Shown in pieces: positions 53,301 to 62,302 of a stretch of 64,000 nt of DNA. Origin of the DNA: Bedellia somnulentella (Eukaryota; Arthropoda; Insecta; Lepidoptera; Bedelliidae). The first letter of the stretch is position 1, and each line of letters starts with the position of its first letter. The stretch is taken from positions 16,635,213 to 16,699,212 of the forward strand of contig OY755183.1 in assembly GCA_963576735.1 (NCBI GenBank). The letters run 5' to 3'. The translations under genes and the position numbers were made by a program. The notes under the pieces are model-generated. The model was not told where the DNA came from, did no database searches, and worked only from the letters and a program-made list of their open reading frames with translations.

Positions 53301-56300
53301 CTTCTAAGTGGCTAGTGGCTCATCGATAAAACTTCAGATTCTGTGACATCATGAGGCTAGTGGATAAAAACGCTACTCGATTAATTAACGAACCGTATAT
53401 AAGTGTGCTGTGTAGTGTCGGCTTAGAATGGCACTACCCCATTTCTTCCGGTGGGTGTACGTAAGAGGCGACTAACGGTATTGGGGCTATTAAGGGATTT
53501 TTGGGCGATGCGGTTGGAGACCCATCACCAACAACCTTTATTTTTACCATCTTTTCCCCACTCTACTTTCCAAAAGTGGCCGAGGAACTTCTAGTTCCTC
53601 AGCTCTGGCTACCCCTTGTAGGGATTTACAGCCGTGAGTATATGTATGTATGTATGTATATAAGCATGATAAGCTGTATAAACTAAGTTGTGGCACAAAT
53701 CTAGGCTCACATTTACCACACAATTTCTCACGCCAGGTTCCATACTGTTCACAATTAATAATACGTTTACATTATAAGAATGCACTCGCATACAAAATAA
53801 TATCAGTTGCTAGCCGGGTTAAGTTTCGTCGAAGAATTTGATTCGTTTTGACCAAACCGTCTCTTATGTCATTCATATAACTATTATCACTGAAATTCAA
53901 AACGGCACTTGGAAAAATGGCTGTATTAAGACATGTATTTATGAAAGTGAATAAATATTGTATTGTCCGTTTGTATTTGTGATTTTTTTTATGTTAGAAA
54001 GAAATTCATTTTTATAAGGATTTTTAAGTTAACTTACGACTTTATCCTAATAATAGTTAGCCAGAGATAGGGAAGCAATGATTGGTCAGTTGCTATTAAA
54101 TGGTGAGAGGAGTAAAAAATTAAAAAAATGTAAAACTAAAGTATTATCTGTAACGGGAGTGCAGCCTCATCGCCTAAAAGTAAATAAAAAATCCTAAAAC
54201 CCACTTTACGACAACCACAGAAGTAAATGGGTTAGTGTTATTCCAAACCGGCACTACGCAGACAATCGCGACTAATAAATTTCTCAAAAAGCACAAGTAG
54301 AGCTGGGAGGAAAAATTTGTTAATTCATACAACTCAATTTTGAGCGTATGAGAGCTGTGGCGACCGCTAGACGGCGAACTCACTCTCACACTAGCAGCGT
54401 CATAAAAATCGTACATCGCGGTATCGAAATGTTTCTCTAGCTAAACATAAATATAAATTCTAAGTTGGTACACAGCAGGGTGTACTGGCCATTATATCTT
54501 TGCTGTTTCCACAGAGCCATACAAGAACACAACGTCTTTAATTACGTATCGTTTTGTTTTGTGAACAATAAGTTACTTAATTTTCATTACGTGTTAGCTT
54601 AAAAAATATATCAGTTTGGGAACTCGTTAAGGTAATATTATTTGATAACGTCGTGTACGCCTTTAATGGTTTTCACAACGAAATTTATTATGTATAATTA
54701 ATTACTATTATGTCTGTTGTGTTGACTGCTGGTGTTCATTATTTAAATAAATGCCGTGCCGGCCGTGTAGTGTCGGCTTAGACTGCCGTGTAGTGTCGGC
54801 TTAGAATAACACTACCCCATTTCTACCCGTGGGTGATCGTAAGAGGCGACTAAGGGAATAGGAGCTTTTTAAGTGATTTTTAGGCGACGTGGTTGGAGAC
54901 CCGTCACCAAAAACATTTATTATTACCATCTTTTCCCCAATCAACTTCCAAAAGTGGCTGAGGAATTTTTAATTCCTTAGCTCTGGCTACCCCTTCTAAG
55001 GATTTATAGCCGTGAGTATATGTATATATGTAAATAAACCTTCTATCAACGATTTTCACTATCGTTGTCTTTTACCTCGTGTGAGAAATGGTAAATTCTA
55101 AAGCTCTGGCTTATCCTGTTTAGTAGCATAGAGTATATCGATATCGCTTTAAATTGAGTAATGAATGAGTGATAGCGACTCAGTGTTGGTAGGCTTCTAT
55201 TTCTTTTTACTATACTTTTGGGGTAGGCACCTTATTACCATACCCCGCTACGAACTAGCAAATCCGTGGCAAATGACAATTGTTTATAAGGGTTAGCAAC
55301 TATGATTTATTCGTTGCATAGTTAATCGATCAGTCACTTATCCTTAAAAACTGGAAACATAAAGTCTGTTTATACAGTAGAGAAAAAGGTTCAAATGTAT
55401 CAGAAGGTGTATATGATTCAAGATGGTGTATTTCTTTCAATGCATATATGGAAAATAATATTATTATAGAGGAGCTTAGTTCATTTAAAAATAAAATGGT
55501 GAATGAAATTTATTTTAAAGAATAAAAATGATTTAAATAACAATCTTTCTATTTATTTGTTTGTTGTATTAAAATGACAACCCTATCTCACAAATGCCAC
55601 GGTTTCGCTTGTTCTCTGTGGGGTATGCTTATTACACATTATTTATATTTGCTGAGACTAGAAATAAATCCATACTAGTACGAAGGAACAATCACATGAG
55701 GCCAATTGAAATTTTAAATATTAAATTATGAGAACCTAACTAACATATTTTTTATCTCTAACTATCCCCACTAGTGTCGATTTTTTTTTCCTATATTTAT
55801 TAATATCATTTATTATTTAAGTTCTAGTTAAGTGCCATTAGACTGTGTTTTAAAATGAACGTAACTACATTTAAAGTGCTCCATTCATTCACTATTCCGC
55901 GCAATCTTGATTTCGTTGTAAGTTTAAGTATCTATGTAATACAATTTGCTGTGTAGTGTCGGCTTAGAATAGCACTACCTCATTTTTTCCGGTGGGTGTA
56001 CGTAAGAGGCGACTAACGGTATTGGGGCTATTAAGGGATTTTTGGGTGATTCGGTTGGAGACCCATCACCAACAACCTTTATTTTACCATCTTTTCCCCA
56101 CTCAACTTTCCAAAAGTGGCTGAGGAAGAAGTTCCTCAGTAACCAGAGCTAAGGAACTAGAAGTAGTTCCTTAGCTTTGGCTACCCCTTCTAGGGATTTA
56201 CAGCTGTGAGTATATGTATGTATGTATGTATGTACAATTAACATCTCTTAATTGCACATCAAAACAAGCCAAGACGAGTATAAAATGTATCAGTATTTGT

Positions 56301-59300
56301 GTGTTCTTTATAATGGATATTGTTATTTTACAGTTTTTCTTGTTAAGTGATAGCAAATTAATTCGTGACCATTATGTGTAATGTAGTATGATATGGTGCA
56401 TTTCGTTTTTTTTATTTTCGATAAATTGCATACATACATATACGGCTATAAATCCCTAAAAGGGGTAGCCGGAGCTGAGAAATTAGAAATTCCTCTCCTC
56501 AGCCACTTTTGGAAGTTGAGTGGGGAAAAGATAGTAGAATATAGGTAGAATGGGTCTCAACCCGCATCGTCCAATAATCCCTTAAAAAGCCCCAAGTCCA
56601 TTAGTCGCCTCTTACGTACACTCACCGGAAGAAATGGGGTAGTGCTATTCTAAGCCGACACTACACAGTACTCATAAACAACAACACTAGAAGTTTCGAT
56701 TTCTTGGAAAGAATATAATACAATCTTTTCCTCAAAAGATTGATAAAAACAGGATTGTTAGTGAGAGCTCTCCAATCACATCGCGCGTTCACATAAAAAT
56801 CCTTAAGTCACAAACTCACCACATACAACATCCAAAGCAACAAATAAGTTAGTTTTAAGCCAAGCCTATAAATGTCAATCATTCCATATGTTTTATTAAC
56901 TTTTTCGCCTTTTTGCTGTGTAGTGTCGGCTTAGAATAGCACAACCCCTTTTCTTCCGGTGGGTGTACGTAAGAGGCGACTAATGGACTTGGGGCTTTTT
57001 AAGGGATTATTGGGCGATGCGGTTGGAAACCCATCACCAACAACCTTTATTTTACCATCTTTTCCCCACGCAACTTCAAAAAGTGGCTGAGGAATTTCTA
57101 ATTCCTTAGCTCTGTCTACCCCTTCTAGGGATTTATAGCCGTGAGTATATGTATGTATGTATGTTTTTCGCCCCAGGCTCCATGGCCAAGTCTCCCCGCG
57201 GGCGCCGCGCGCGCACCACGTCGATGTCGCAGCCCAACAAGAAGACGACGGCGGAGAGCATCCTGCACGCCGACCGCCGCACCATCTACACGGCCGGCCG
57301 CCCGCCCTGGTACAACTGTACCGGCGGACAGGAGGTCGAGCCCTTCCTTATAGGTAACATATACATACATCATACTGCACCATCTACACGGCCGGCCGCC
57401 CGCCCTGGTACAACTGTACCGGCGGACAGGAGGTCGAGCCCTTCCTTATAGGTAACATATACATACATCATACTGCACCATCTACACGGCCGGCCGCCCG
57501 CCCTGGTACAACTGTACCGGCGGACAGGAGGTCGAGCCCTTCCTTATAGGTAACATATACATACATCATACTGCACCATCTACACGGCCGGCCGCCCGCC
57601 CTGGTACAACTGTACCGGCGGACAGGAGGTCGAGCCCTTCCTTATAGGTAACATATACATACATCATACTGCACCATCTACACGGCCGGCCGCCCGCCCT
57701 GGTACAACTGTACCGGCGGACAGGAGGTCGAGCCCTTCCTTATAGGTAACATATACATACATCATACTGCACCATCTACACGGCCGGCCGCCCGCCCTGG
57801 TACAACTGTACCGGCGGACAGGAGGTCGAGCCCTTCCTTATAGGTAACATATACATACATCATACTGCACCATCTACACGGCCGGCCGCCCGCCCTGGTA
57901 CAACTGTACCGGCGGACAGGAGGTCGAGCCCTTCCTTATAGGTAACATATACATACATCATACTGCACCATCTACACGGCCGGCCGCCCGCCCTGGTACA
58001 ACTGTACCGGCGGACAGGAGGTCGAGCCCTTCCTTATAGGTAACATATACATACATCATACTGCACCATCTACACGGCCGGCCGCCCGCCCTGGTACAAC
58101 TGTACCGGCGGACAGGAGGTCGAGCCCTTCCTTATAGGTAACATATACATACATCATACTGCACCATCTACACGGCCGGCCGCCCGCCCTGGTACAACTG
58201 TACCGGCGGACAGGAGGTCGAGCCCTTCCTTATAGGTAACATATACATACATCATACTGCACCATCTACACGGCCGGCCGCCCGCCCTGGTACAACTGTA
58301 CCGGCGGACAGGAGGTCGAGCCCTTCCTTATAGGTAACATATACATACATCATACTGCACCATCTACACGGCCGGCCGCCCGCCCTGGTACAACTGTACC
58401 GGCGGACAGGAGGTCGAGCCCTTCCTTATAGGTAACATATACATACATCATACTGCACCATCTACACGGCCGGCCGCCCGCCCTGGTACAACTGTACCGG
58501 CGGACAGGAGGTCGAGCCCTTCCTTATAGGTAACATATACATACATCATACTGCACCATCTACACGGCCGGCCGCCCGCCCTGGTACAACTGTACCGGCG
58601 GACAGGAGGTCGAGCCCTTCCTTATAGGTAACATATACATACATCATACTGCACCATCTACACGGCCGGCCGCCCGCCCTGGTACAACTGTACCGGCGGA
58701 CAGGAGGTCGAGCCCTTCCTTATAGGTAACATATACATACATCATACTGCACCATCTACACGGCCGGCCGCCCGCCCTGGTACAACTGTACCGGCGGACA
58801 GGAGGTCGAGCCCTTCCTTATAGGTAACATGCCATAAAGAAAGAAAATCCAAACACCTTATATGCTGCAAAAATAGCACATGTATTATACAACTGAAAAT
58901 AACGTGAGAGCTAATATGTTACGTGTGAAGTGACACTTTTTTTAAATAAACAGTTGCCATGTTTCTACCTTCTTCTTCTTGATCTTTGATTTTTGGGGGA
59001 GGCCTATGTCCAGCAGTGGTCGTAGCCAATGCTGATGATGATGATGATGTTTCTTCCCAACTTCAAAATAATTGCCTCCCTTATTTATCCGTGAGATCCT
59101 GTTATATTTTACATGTAAAACTGATCATTTTAATAACAAGTTTATAGTTTGAACAGTAGGTATTTTTAATCCTTTGTAGAAGTACCATTGTGTCCACTAT
59201 TTACATTCTGAAAAAAACTGAATAATAAGAACAAGAAATTAACTTACTTTTAATTTACAATTATCTTTATTTTTTATTTTAAGGCATATGCGGCGCCAGT

Positions 59301-62027
59301 GCATCTGGTAAAACAACGGTAGCAGCCAAAATAATAGAATCTCTCAACATTCCCTGGGTCACCATCGTCAGCATGGACTCTTTCTACAAAGTCAGTATTA
59401 TATTATTCACAGTTTATATAAAAGAATAAAGATAAGCTAAAAACAACATACATATACTCACGGCTGTAATTCCCTAGAAGGGGTAGCCAGAGCCAAGGAA
59501 TTATAAATTCCTCAGCCACTTTTGGAAGTTGCGTGGGGAATAGATGGTGAAATTAAGGTTTTTGGTGATGGGTCTCCAACCGCATCGCCCAAAAATCCCT
59601 TAAAAGCCCCAATACCGTTAGTCGCCTCTTACGATCACCCATGGGTAGAAATGGGGTAGTGTTATTCTTAGCCGACACTACACGGCTAAAAACCACTTAA
59701 CATATAAAAAAATCATATTTATAAAACAGATAAGAGCAGTTCCACCGATAAGGCTGCAAATTTGTGGGGAGGCTACCTCTCAAATCAGGAGACGGACTTG
59801 GGGATACTTTTTATAATATTATAAAGAGGAAATTTATTTGCTTGTAATAATCAGGATCCAAAACAGCCCCACCTATTTAAAGAAAAGGTGTTTCACCAAT
59901 GAAAAGTAAACCTTCCGAAATATATCCTCACCCTATATGTAAAAGGGGGTCAGCAGCAATCGGTGTGCAAATAATATGTTCCTCTTCTAAATTCCATACA
60001 ATATATTTCAGGTACTAAACGAAAAGCAACACCAGTTGGCAACCAAAAACGAGTACAATTTCGACCACCCCGACGCATTTGATATGGACTTGTTGGTGTC
60101 AGTGTTACAACGATTGAGGGAGGGGAAGAAAGTGGAGGTGCCCATTTATAACTATGTCACGCATTCTAGGGAACATCGGACGGTGAGTTTTTATATTATT
60201 ATATTATATATATTTATGTATATAAATAGCCGTGTAGTGTCGGCTTAGAATAGCACTACCCCGTTTCTACCGATGGGTGTACGTAAGAGGCGACTAACGG
60301 TATTGGGGCTTTTAAGGGATTTTTGGGCGATGCGGTTGGAGACCCATCACCAACAACCTTTATTTTACCATCCTTTCTCCACGCAACTTCCAAAAGTGGC
60401 TGAGGAATTTTCTAATTCCCTAGCTCTGGCTACCCCTTCAAGGGATTTATAGTTGTGAGTATATATATGTATATAAATAGGTATATATATATACTTAGTC
60501 TGCAGGCACGAAAAAATTACACGTTCCGTTTGCAAAGTAACTGTCGGCCAAACAAAAACTGGTGTGGCATCTAAATACACTCATTTGTGAACCTAATATG
60601 AGATTTGATGCCTGCGTGAACAACTGAGTTTTCGTATGCATTATTGAGAAATTAGACCTATAAGATAAAAAATCTGCTTTACGTACATATACTCACGGCT
60701 ATAAATCCTTAGAACGGGTAGCCACAGCGTCGGAATAAGAAATCCCTCAGCCACTTTTGTAGGTTGAGTCGGGAAAACATTTTAATACAAAGGTCGCATC
60801 GGCCAACAATCACTTGAGAGGCCCCAATACCCTAAGCCGCTTCTTACGATCACCTACGGGTAGAAATGGAGTAGTGCTATTCTAAGCCGACACTACACCG
60901 CAAAAAACATGCTGGTTAGTTTTTTGACAGAATATGTCTAACCGACTTCTTGGTTGAAGATTATCATTGTGTTTTGAGACACATTGTATATGCATAGCAA
61001 AGTTTATTAAACTATCTTATAAAACATAAAATTAGTTAATTTATTTTTTATGACTTTAATGATGTTTTTTATCATTATTATTTGGTTATTTATGTTATTA
61101 ATGTGTTATAAATGATGGAAATTAATTTGACTTGTGTTGTACTTTTGTAGGATTTATTGGTTTTTGTAGAATGTTTAATTATATATTTTTTTACCTATTT
61201 TAATTTAAAAACATATTACAATATAAAAATATAAAGACTGATGTTGTAAGCTCGGAAGAGCAAAATGTGTATGGCACCATTAATAATACGATGTAACAAC
61301 TTTGTAACCCGCATTTACAACGAATAAATGATTATGATTATTATTATAATTTGTCACAGAAAACGATGTACGGAGCCAACGTGATAATATTCGAAGGCAT
61401 CCTCGCGTTCTACAGCGCGGAAGTTAATAAGATGTTAGATATGAAGGTGTTCGTGGATACCGACGCGGATATCCGGCTGGCTAGGAGGCTTCGAAGGTAT
61501 TTAGTTTTTCCGTTTTTTAAAAGGAAAAAGCAGGTATTAAGTTAAAATATAGATCTAAAAATTAATAAATTTAATGAATGAAAATGAAAAGAGGTAGCAT
61601 TCAGAATAGGAAATTCCCTAGCTACTTTTACAAGTTGAGTGATGAAAAGATTCCAGCCACATCGCCTAGCAACCACTTAAAGAGGCCCATCCATTTGCCA
61701 TCTCTTTGACCCCCATGCAAGTAATAGTTTAATTAGTCCTATTCTAAACCGACACTACTCACCTTACTAATTAGGTATAAGATCTGTTTGTTCTGTTTGT
61801 TTTTTATTGTAGATACGAATCTTTTCGTTCTTTCTTTCTGTTTTAATTCATATTATTGAGTTTAATCTCATTATTATTTATCTTTCAGAGACATAGTCCA
61901 ACGAGGCAGAGATCTAGAGGGTGTTCTCAAGCAATATATGACTCACGTGAAGCCAGCCTACCAGAGCTATATAGCACCCTGTATGGCGCATGCGGATATT
62001 ATTGTACCCAGAGGGGGGGAGAATAAG
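47345..62027 (+). CDS. UCKL1: Uridine-cytidine kinase-like 1, exons 1-7 (partial at 3' end)
   Basis: Seven exons join to 909 nt (303 codons) with matching phases and GT-AG borders. The kinase phosphorylates uridine and cytidine to UMP and CMP in the pyrimidine salvage route, going by the family. Landmarks are: an N-terminal extension of about 105 residues with a basic [12 protein letters not shown] segment; [12 protein letters not shown], the signature of UCKL1 as opposed to UCK1/2; Walker A GASASGKT (residues 122-129); MDSFYK (149-154); [56 protein letters not shown] (lid region) and [12 protein letters not shown]; and VPRGGENK at the end of exon 7. The UCKL1 C-terminal half, including its uracil phosphoribosyltransferase-like domain, must lie beyond 64 kb. 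Introns are full of family A and B elements. Confidence 0.92.
48309..48412 (+). mobile_element. Family A fragment A28, old (UCKL1 intron 1)
   Basis: GATGGCTTAGAGTAACACTA, CCTATTTCTTCTTGTGGATG and GTTGGATGATGTGGCTTG are a decayed 5' half. Confidence 0.55.
48815..49140 (+). mobile_element. Family B SINE, copy B11, old (UCKL1 intron 1)
   Basis: Colinear but diverged: TTGATAGCTCATGGGTCAAA, ACTGGGTCAGGCCTACATAA, GGTTGTTAATGGTGAGGGGT and GGGTACTCTGAACAACAGGA. Confidence 0.75.
49190..49270 (-). pseudogene. RTE-like LINE scrap (UCKL1 intron 1)
   Basis: GAGCCAATAGGGACCCCTGG, GTTGACATAGACCTCAATGG and GTCCTGCATTGCCTTTATCC loosely follow the RTE tail read on the reverse strand (compare 50150-50250). 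It is heavily decayed. Confidence 0.4.
49300..50140. other. AT-rich intron sequence, nothing recognised
   Basis: No ORF, repeat family or RNA motif that I can support. Composition is dominated by A/T runs. Confidence 0.5.
50145..50462 (-). pseudogene. RTE-type LINE ORF, C-terminal fragment (UCKL1 intron 1)
   Basis: The reverse strand translates as [28 protein letters not shown], then one stop, then [20 protein letters not shown] and [20 protein letters not shown], ending [12 protein letters not shown] followed by ATGATGATG repeats. This is the well-known terminal region of insect RTE-like LINEs. It is a 5'-truncated dead copy. Confidence 0.8.
50500..50960 (-). other. Unassigned stretch with a short open frame
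   Basis: On the - strand about 60 codons are open ([20 protein letters not shown], then [20 protein letters not shown]), next to the RTE fragment. I do not recognise it. There is no start, no splice context and no domain. It could be a scrap of an unknown element. Confidence 0.25.
51125..51225 (+). repeat. Family C repeat, copy 4 (UCKL1 intron 1)
   Basis: CCATTAATTCCAATTAGGCT, AGACAGCGACTATCGATCCC and CCTAGCAAAACTCTCGCGCT. It is diverged. Confidence 0.6.
51612..51812 (-). mobile_element. Family A copy A29, old (UCKL1 intron 1)
   Basis: AAAGGGTAGCCAGAGATTCG, CTCCTCAGCCACATCTAGAA, CCCTTAGTTGCCTCCTACGA and TATTGCTATTCTAAGCCGAC, reverse strand, diverged. Confidence 0.7.
52296..52668 (+). mobile_element. 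Family B SINE, copy B12 (UCKL1 intron 1)
   Basis: Full-length copy ending about 80 bases before exon 2. Head GACGTGATAGCTCAATGGGT, B box GTGTTCCAATCCCGGG, conserved body and a short TTATG tail. Confidence 0.87.
52750..52874 (+). CDS. UCKL1: UCKL1 coding exon 2
   Basis: Acceptor CTATTCCAG|T and donor ACTG|GTATGA. It encodes [40 protein letters not shown], then T. It is GC-richer than its introns. The first base completes the Ser codon of exon 1 and the last base starts a Gly codon finished in exon 3. Confidence 0.82.
52885..52982 (+). repeat. Family C repeat, copy 5 (UCKL1 intron 2)
   Basis: TTACTCACGCCATTATTTCC, GGCAGAGACTATTGACCGCC and CTGGCAAACCTCTCTAGCTT, starting about 11 bases after the exon 2 donor. 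Confidence 0.7.
53153..53322 (+). mobile_element. Family A copy A30, 3'-truncated (UCKL1 intron 2)
   Basis: TTGTGTAGTGTCGGCTTAGA through GATGCGGTTGGAGACCCATC to CTTCTAAGTGGCTAGTGG. The 3' hairpin and tail are missing. Confidence 0.72.
53407..53655 (+). mobile_element. Family A copy A31 (UCKL1 intron 2)
   Basis: Full-length. GTATATAAG occurs at both edges. Confidence 0.85.
54055..54262 (-). mobile_element. Family A copy A32, old (UCKL1 intron 2)
   Basis: TTAGCCAGAGATAGGGAAGC, GCAGCCTCATCGCCTAAAAG and GTTAGTGTTATTCCAAACCG on the reverse strand. Confidence 0.65.
54752..55030 (+). mobile_element. Family A copy A33 with duplicated 5' head (UCKL1 intron 2)
   Basis: GCCGTGTAGTGTCGGCTTAG occurs twice, separated by ACT, before the ordinary body. 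Full-length 3' end and ATGT-type tail. Confidence 0.85.
55040..55935. other. Intron sequence, nothing recognised
   Basis: AT-rich part of UCKL1 intron 2 between two family A copies. No supported ORF or repeat. Confidence 0.5.
55947..56232 (+). mobile_element. Family A copy A34 with enlarged 3' hairpin (UCKL1 intron 2)
   Basis: The usual 3' hairpin is expanded by an inverted duplication: GAGGAAGAAGTTCCTCAGTA, then CCAGAGCTAAGGAACTAGAA, then GTAGTTCCTTAGCTTTGGCT. The flanks are TACAATT at 55940-55946 and 56233-56239. Confidence 0.86.
56429..56669 (-). mobile_element. Family A copy A35 (UCKL1 intron 2)
   Basis: Reverse-strand near full-length copy, CATACATACATATACGGCTA to GCTATTCTAAGCCGACACTA, with a duplicated CCTCTCCTCAG. 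Confidence 0.83.
56910..57163 (+). mobile_element. Family A copy A36, at the UCKL1 exon 3 acceptor
   Basis: Full-length copy flanked by TTTTTCGCC at 56901-56909 and 57164-57172. The second copy of the duplication is the pyrimidine tract of the exon 3 acceptor (TTTTTCGCCCCAG|GCT). The element ends 13 bases before the exon. Confidence 0.9.
57177..57353 (+). CDS. UCKL1: UCKL1 coding exon 3
   Basis: Acceptor CGCCCCAG|GC and donor TTATAG|GTAACA. It encodes [20 protein letters not shown], then [20 protein letters not shown], then [29 protein letters not shown] is diagnostic of UCKL1. Its last 75 or so bases plus the donor are the unit of the tandem array that follows. The exon is strongly GC-rich for this region. 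Confidence 0.9.
   Translation, partial: APWPSLPAGAARAPRRCRSPTRRRRRRASCTPTAAPSTRPAARPGTTVPADRRSSPSL
57279..58830 (+). repeat. 16-copy, 98-bp tandem array of the exon 3 end with its splice donor
   Basis: The unit begins at GCACCATCTACACGGCCGGC, contains the exon 3 tail, the donor TTATAG|GTAACAT and the intron start ATACATACATCATACT. Start points of ACCATCTACA are spaced exactly 98 (57281, 57379, 57477 and so on to 58751), giving 15 full units and a last one ending at GTAACAT. I saw no base difference between units. As 98 is not a multiple of 3, reading past the first donor meets a TAG at 57449-57451. Only the first donor preserves the protein. No acceptor lies inside the unit. Confidence 0.95.
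58975..59050 (+). pseudogene. RTE-like LINE 3' scrap (UCKL1 intron 3)
   Basis: GGGGGAGGCCTATGTCCAGC AGTGG followed by GATGATGATGATGATG is the terminal codons and tail of an RTE-type LINE, + strand. Confidence 0.55.
59284..59390 (+). CDS. UCKL1: UCKL1 coding exon 4 (Walker A)
   Basis: Acceptor ATTTTAAG|GC and donor TACAAA|GTCAGT. It encodes [20 protein letters not shown], then [15 protein letters not shown]. The P-loop GASASGKT binds ATP phosphates. DSFYK carries the catalytic-site Asp of the uridine kinase family. Confidence 0.95.
59445..59684 (-). mobile_element. Family A copy A37 (UCKL1 intron 4)
   Basis: Reverse-strand full-length copy flanked by GCTAAAAAC at 59436-59444 and 59685-59693. 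Confidence 0.86.
60012..60182 (+). CDS. UCKL1: UCKL1 coding exon 5
   Basis: Acceptor ATATTTCAG|GTA and donor CGGACG|GTGAGT, in phase 0 at both ends. It encodes [20 protein letters not shown], then [20 protein letters not shown], then [26 protein letters not shown] and [10 protein letters not shown] line the nucleoside pocket in uridine kinases. Confidence 0.95.
60230..60466 (+). mobile_element. Family A copy A38 (UCKL1 intron 5)
   Basis: Full-length, flanked by ATGTATATAAATAG at 60216-60229 and 60467-60480, only 47 bases after the exon 5 donor. Confidence 0.87.
60682..60902 (-). mobile_element. Family A copy A39 (UCKL1 intron 5)
   Basis: Reverse-strand copy with a deletion in the middle (AATACAAAGGTCGCATCGGC), from CATATACTCACGGCTATAAA to CTAAGCCGACACTACACC. 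Confidence 0.78.
61360..61496 (+). CDS. UCKL1: UCKL1 coding exon 6
   Basis: Acceptor TTGTCACAG|AAA and donor CGAAG|GTATTT. It encodes [20 protein letters not shown], then [20 protein letters not shown], then ARRLR plus two bases of an Arg codon. IIFEGI and [11 protein letters not shown] are conserved kinase core and lid motifs. Confidence 0.95.
61585..61768 (-). mobile_element. Family A copy A40, old (UCKL1 intron 6)
   Basis: AGGAAATTCCCTAGCTACTT, GATTCCAGCCACATCGCCTA and CTATTCTAAACCGACACTAC on the reverse strand. Confidence 0.68.
61889..62027 (+). CDS. UCKL1: UCKL1 coding exon 7 (last in window)
   Basis: Acceptor ATCTTTCAG|A and donor AATAAG|GTAAAT. It encodes [20 protein letters not shown], then [20 protein letters not shown], then RGGENK. 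It ends in phase 0. The family continues with a V-A-I-D-L-I-like stretch that I could not find up to 64000. Confidence 0.95.
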
Positions 62028-62048
62028 GTAAATATAGTTTTATATACT

Positions 62049-62302
62049 TAGATTTGCTGGGTAGTGTCGGCTAAGAACAGCACTTTTTAGAACAGCAACA
62101 CATTTCTTCCCGTGAGTGTACGTAAAAGTGACTAAGGAAATAGGGGCTTTTAAAGCGATTTTTGGGCGATGCGGTTGGAAACCCGTCACGAAAAAACTAC
62201 AATCTTTTCCTCACTCAACTTTCAAACATCGCTGAGGAATTTTATTATTCCGATATTATTTATTTATCCGGCTACCCTTTATATGGATTTATAGCTGTGA
62301 GT
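62049..62302 (+). mobile_element. Family A copy A41 (UCKL1 intron 7)
   Basis: Diverged full-length copy: GCTGGGTAGTGTCGGCTAAG, GCGATGCGGTTGGAAACCCG, GGATTTATAGCTGTGAGTTA. It starts about 20 bases after the exon 7 donor. Confidence 0.78.

Noticed and set aside
57149..57451. Read-through ORF from exon 3 into the second array unit
   Set aside because: It ignores the splice donor. Its early part is upstream repeat tail and it stops in the second unit, so it is not a separate gene.
57279..58830. CRISPR-like array
   Set aside because: The units are contiguous and identical with no unique spacers, in a eukaryotic exon context. It is a plain tandem repeat.
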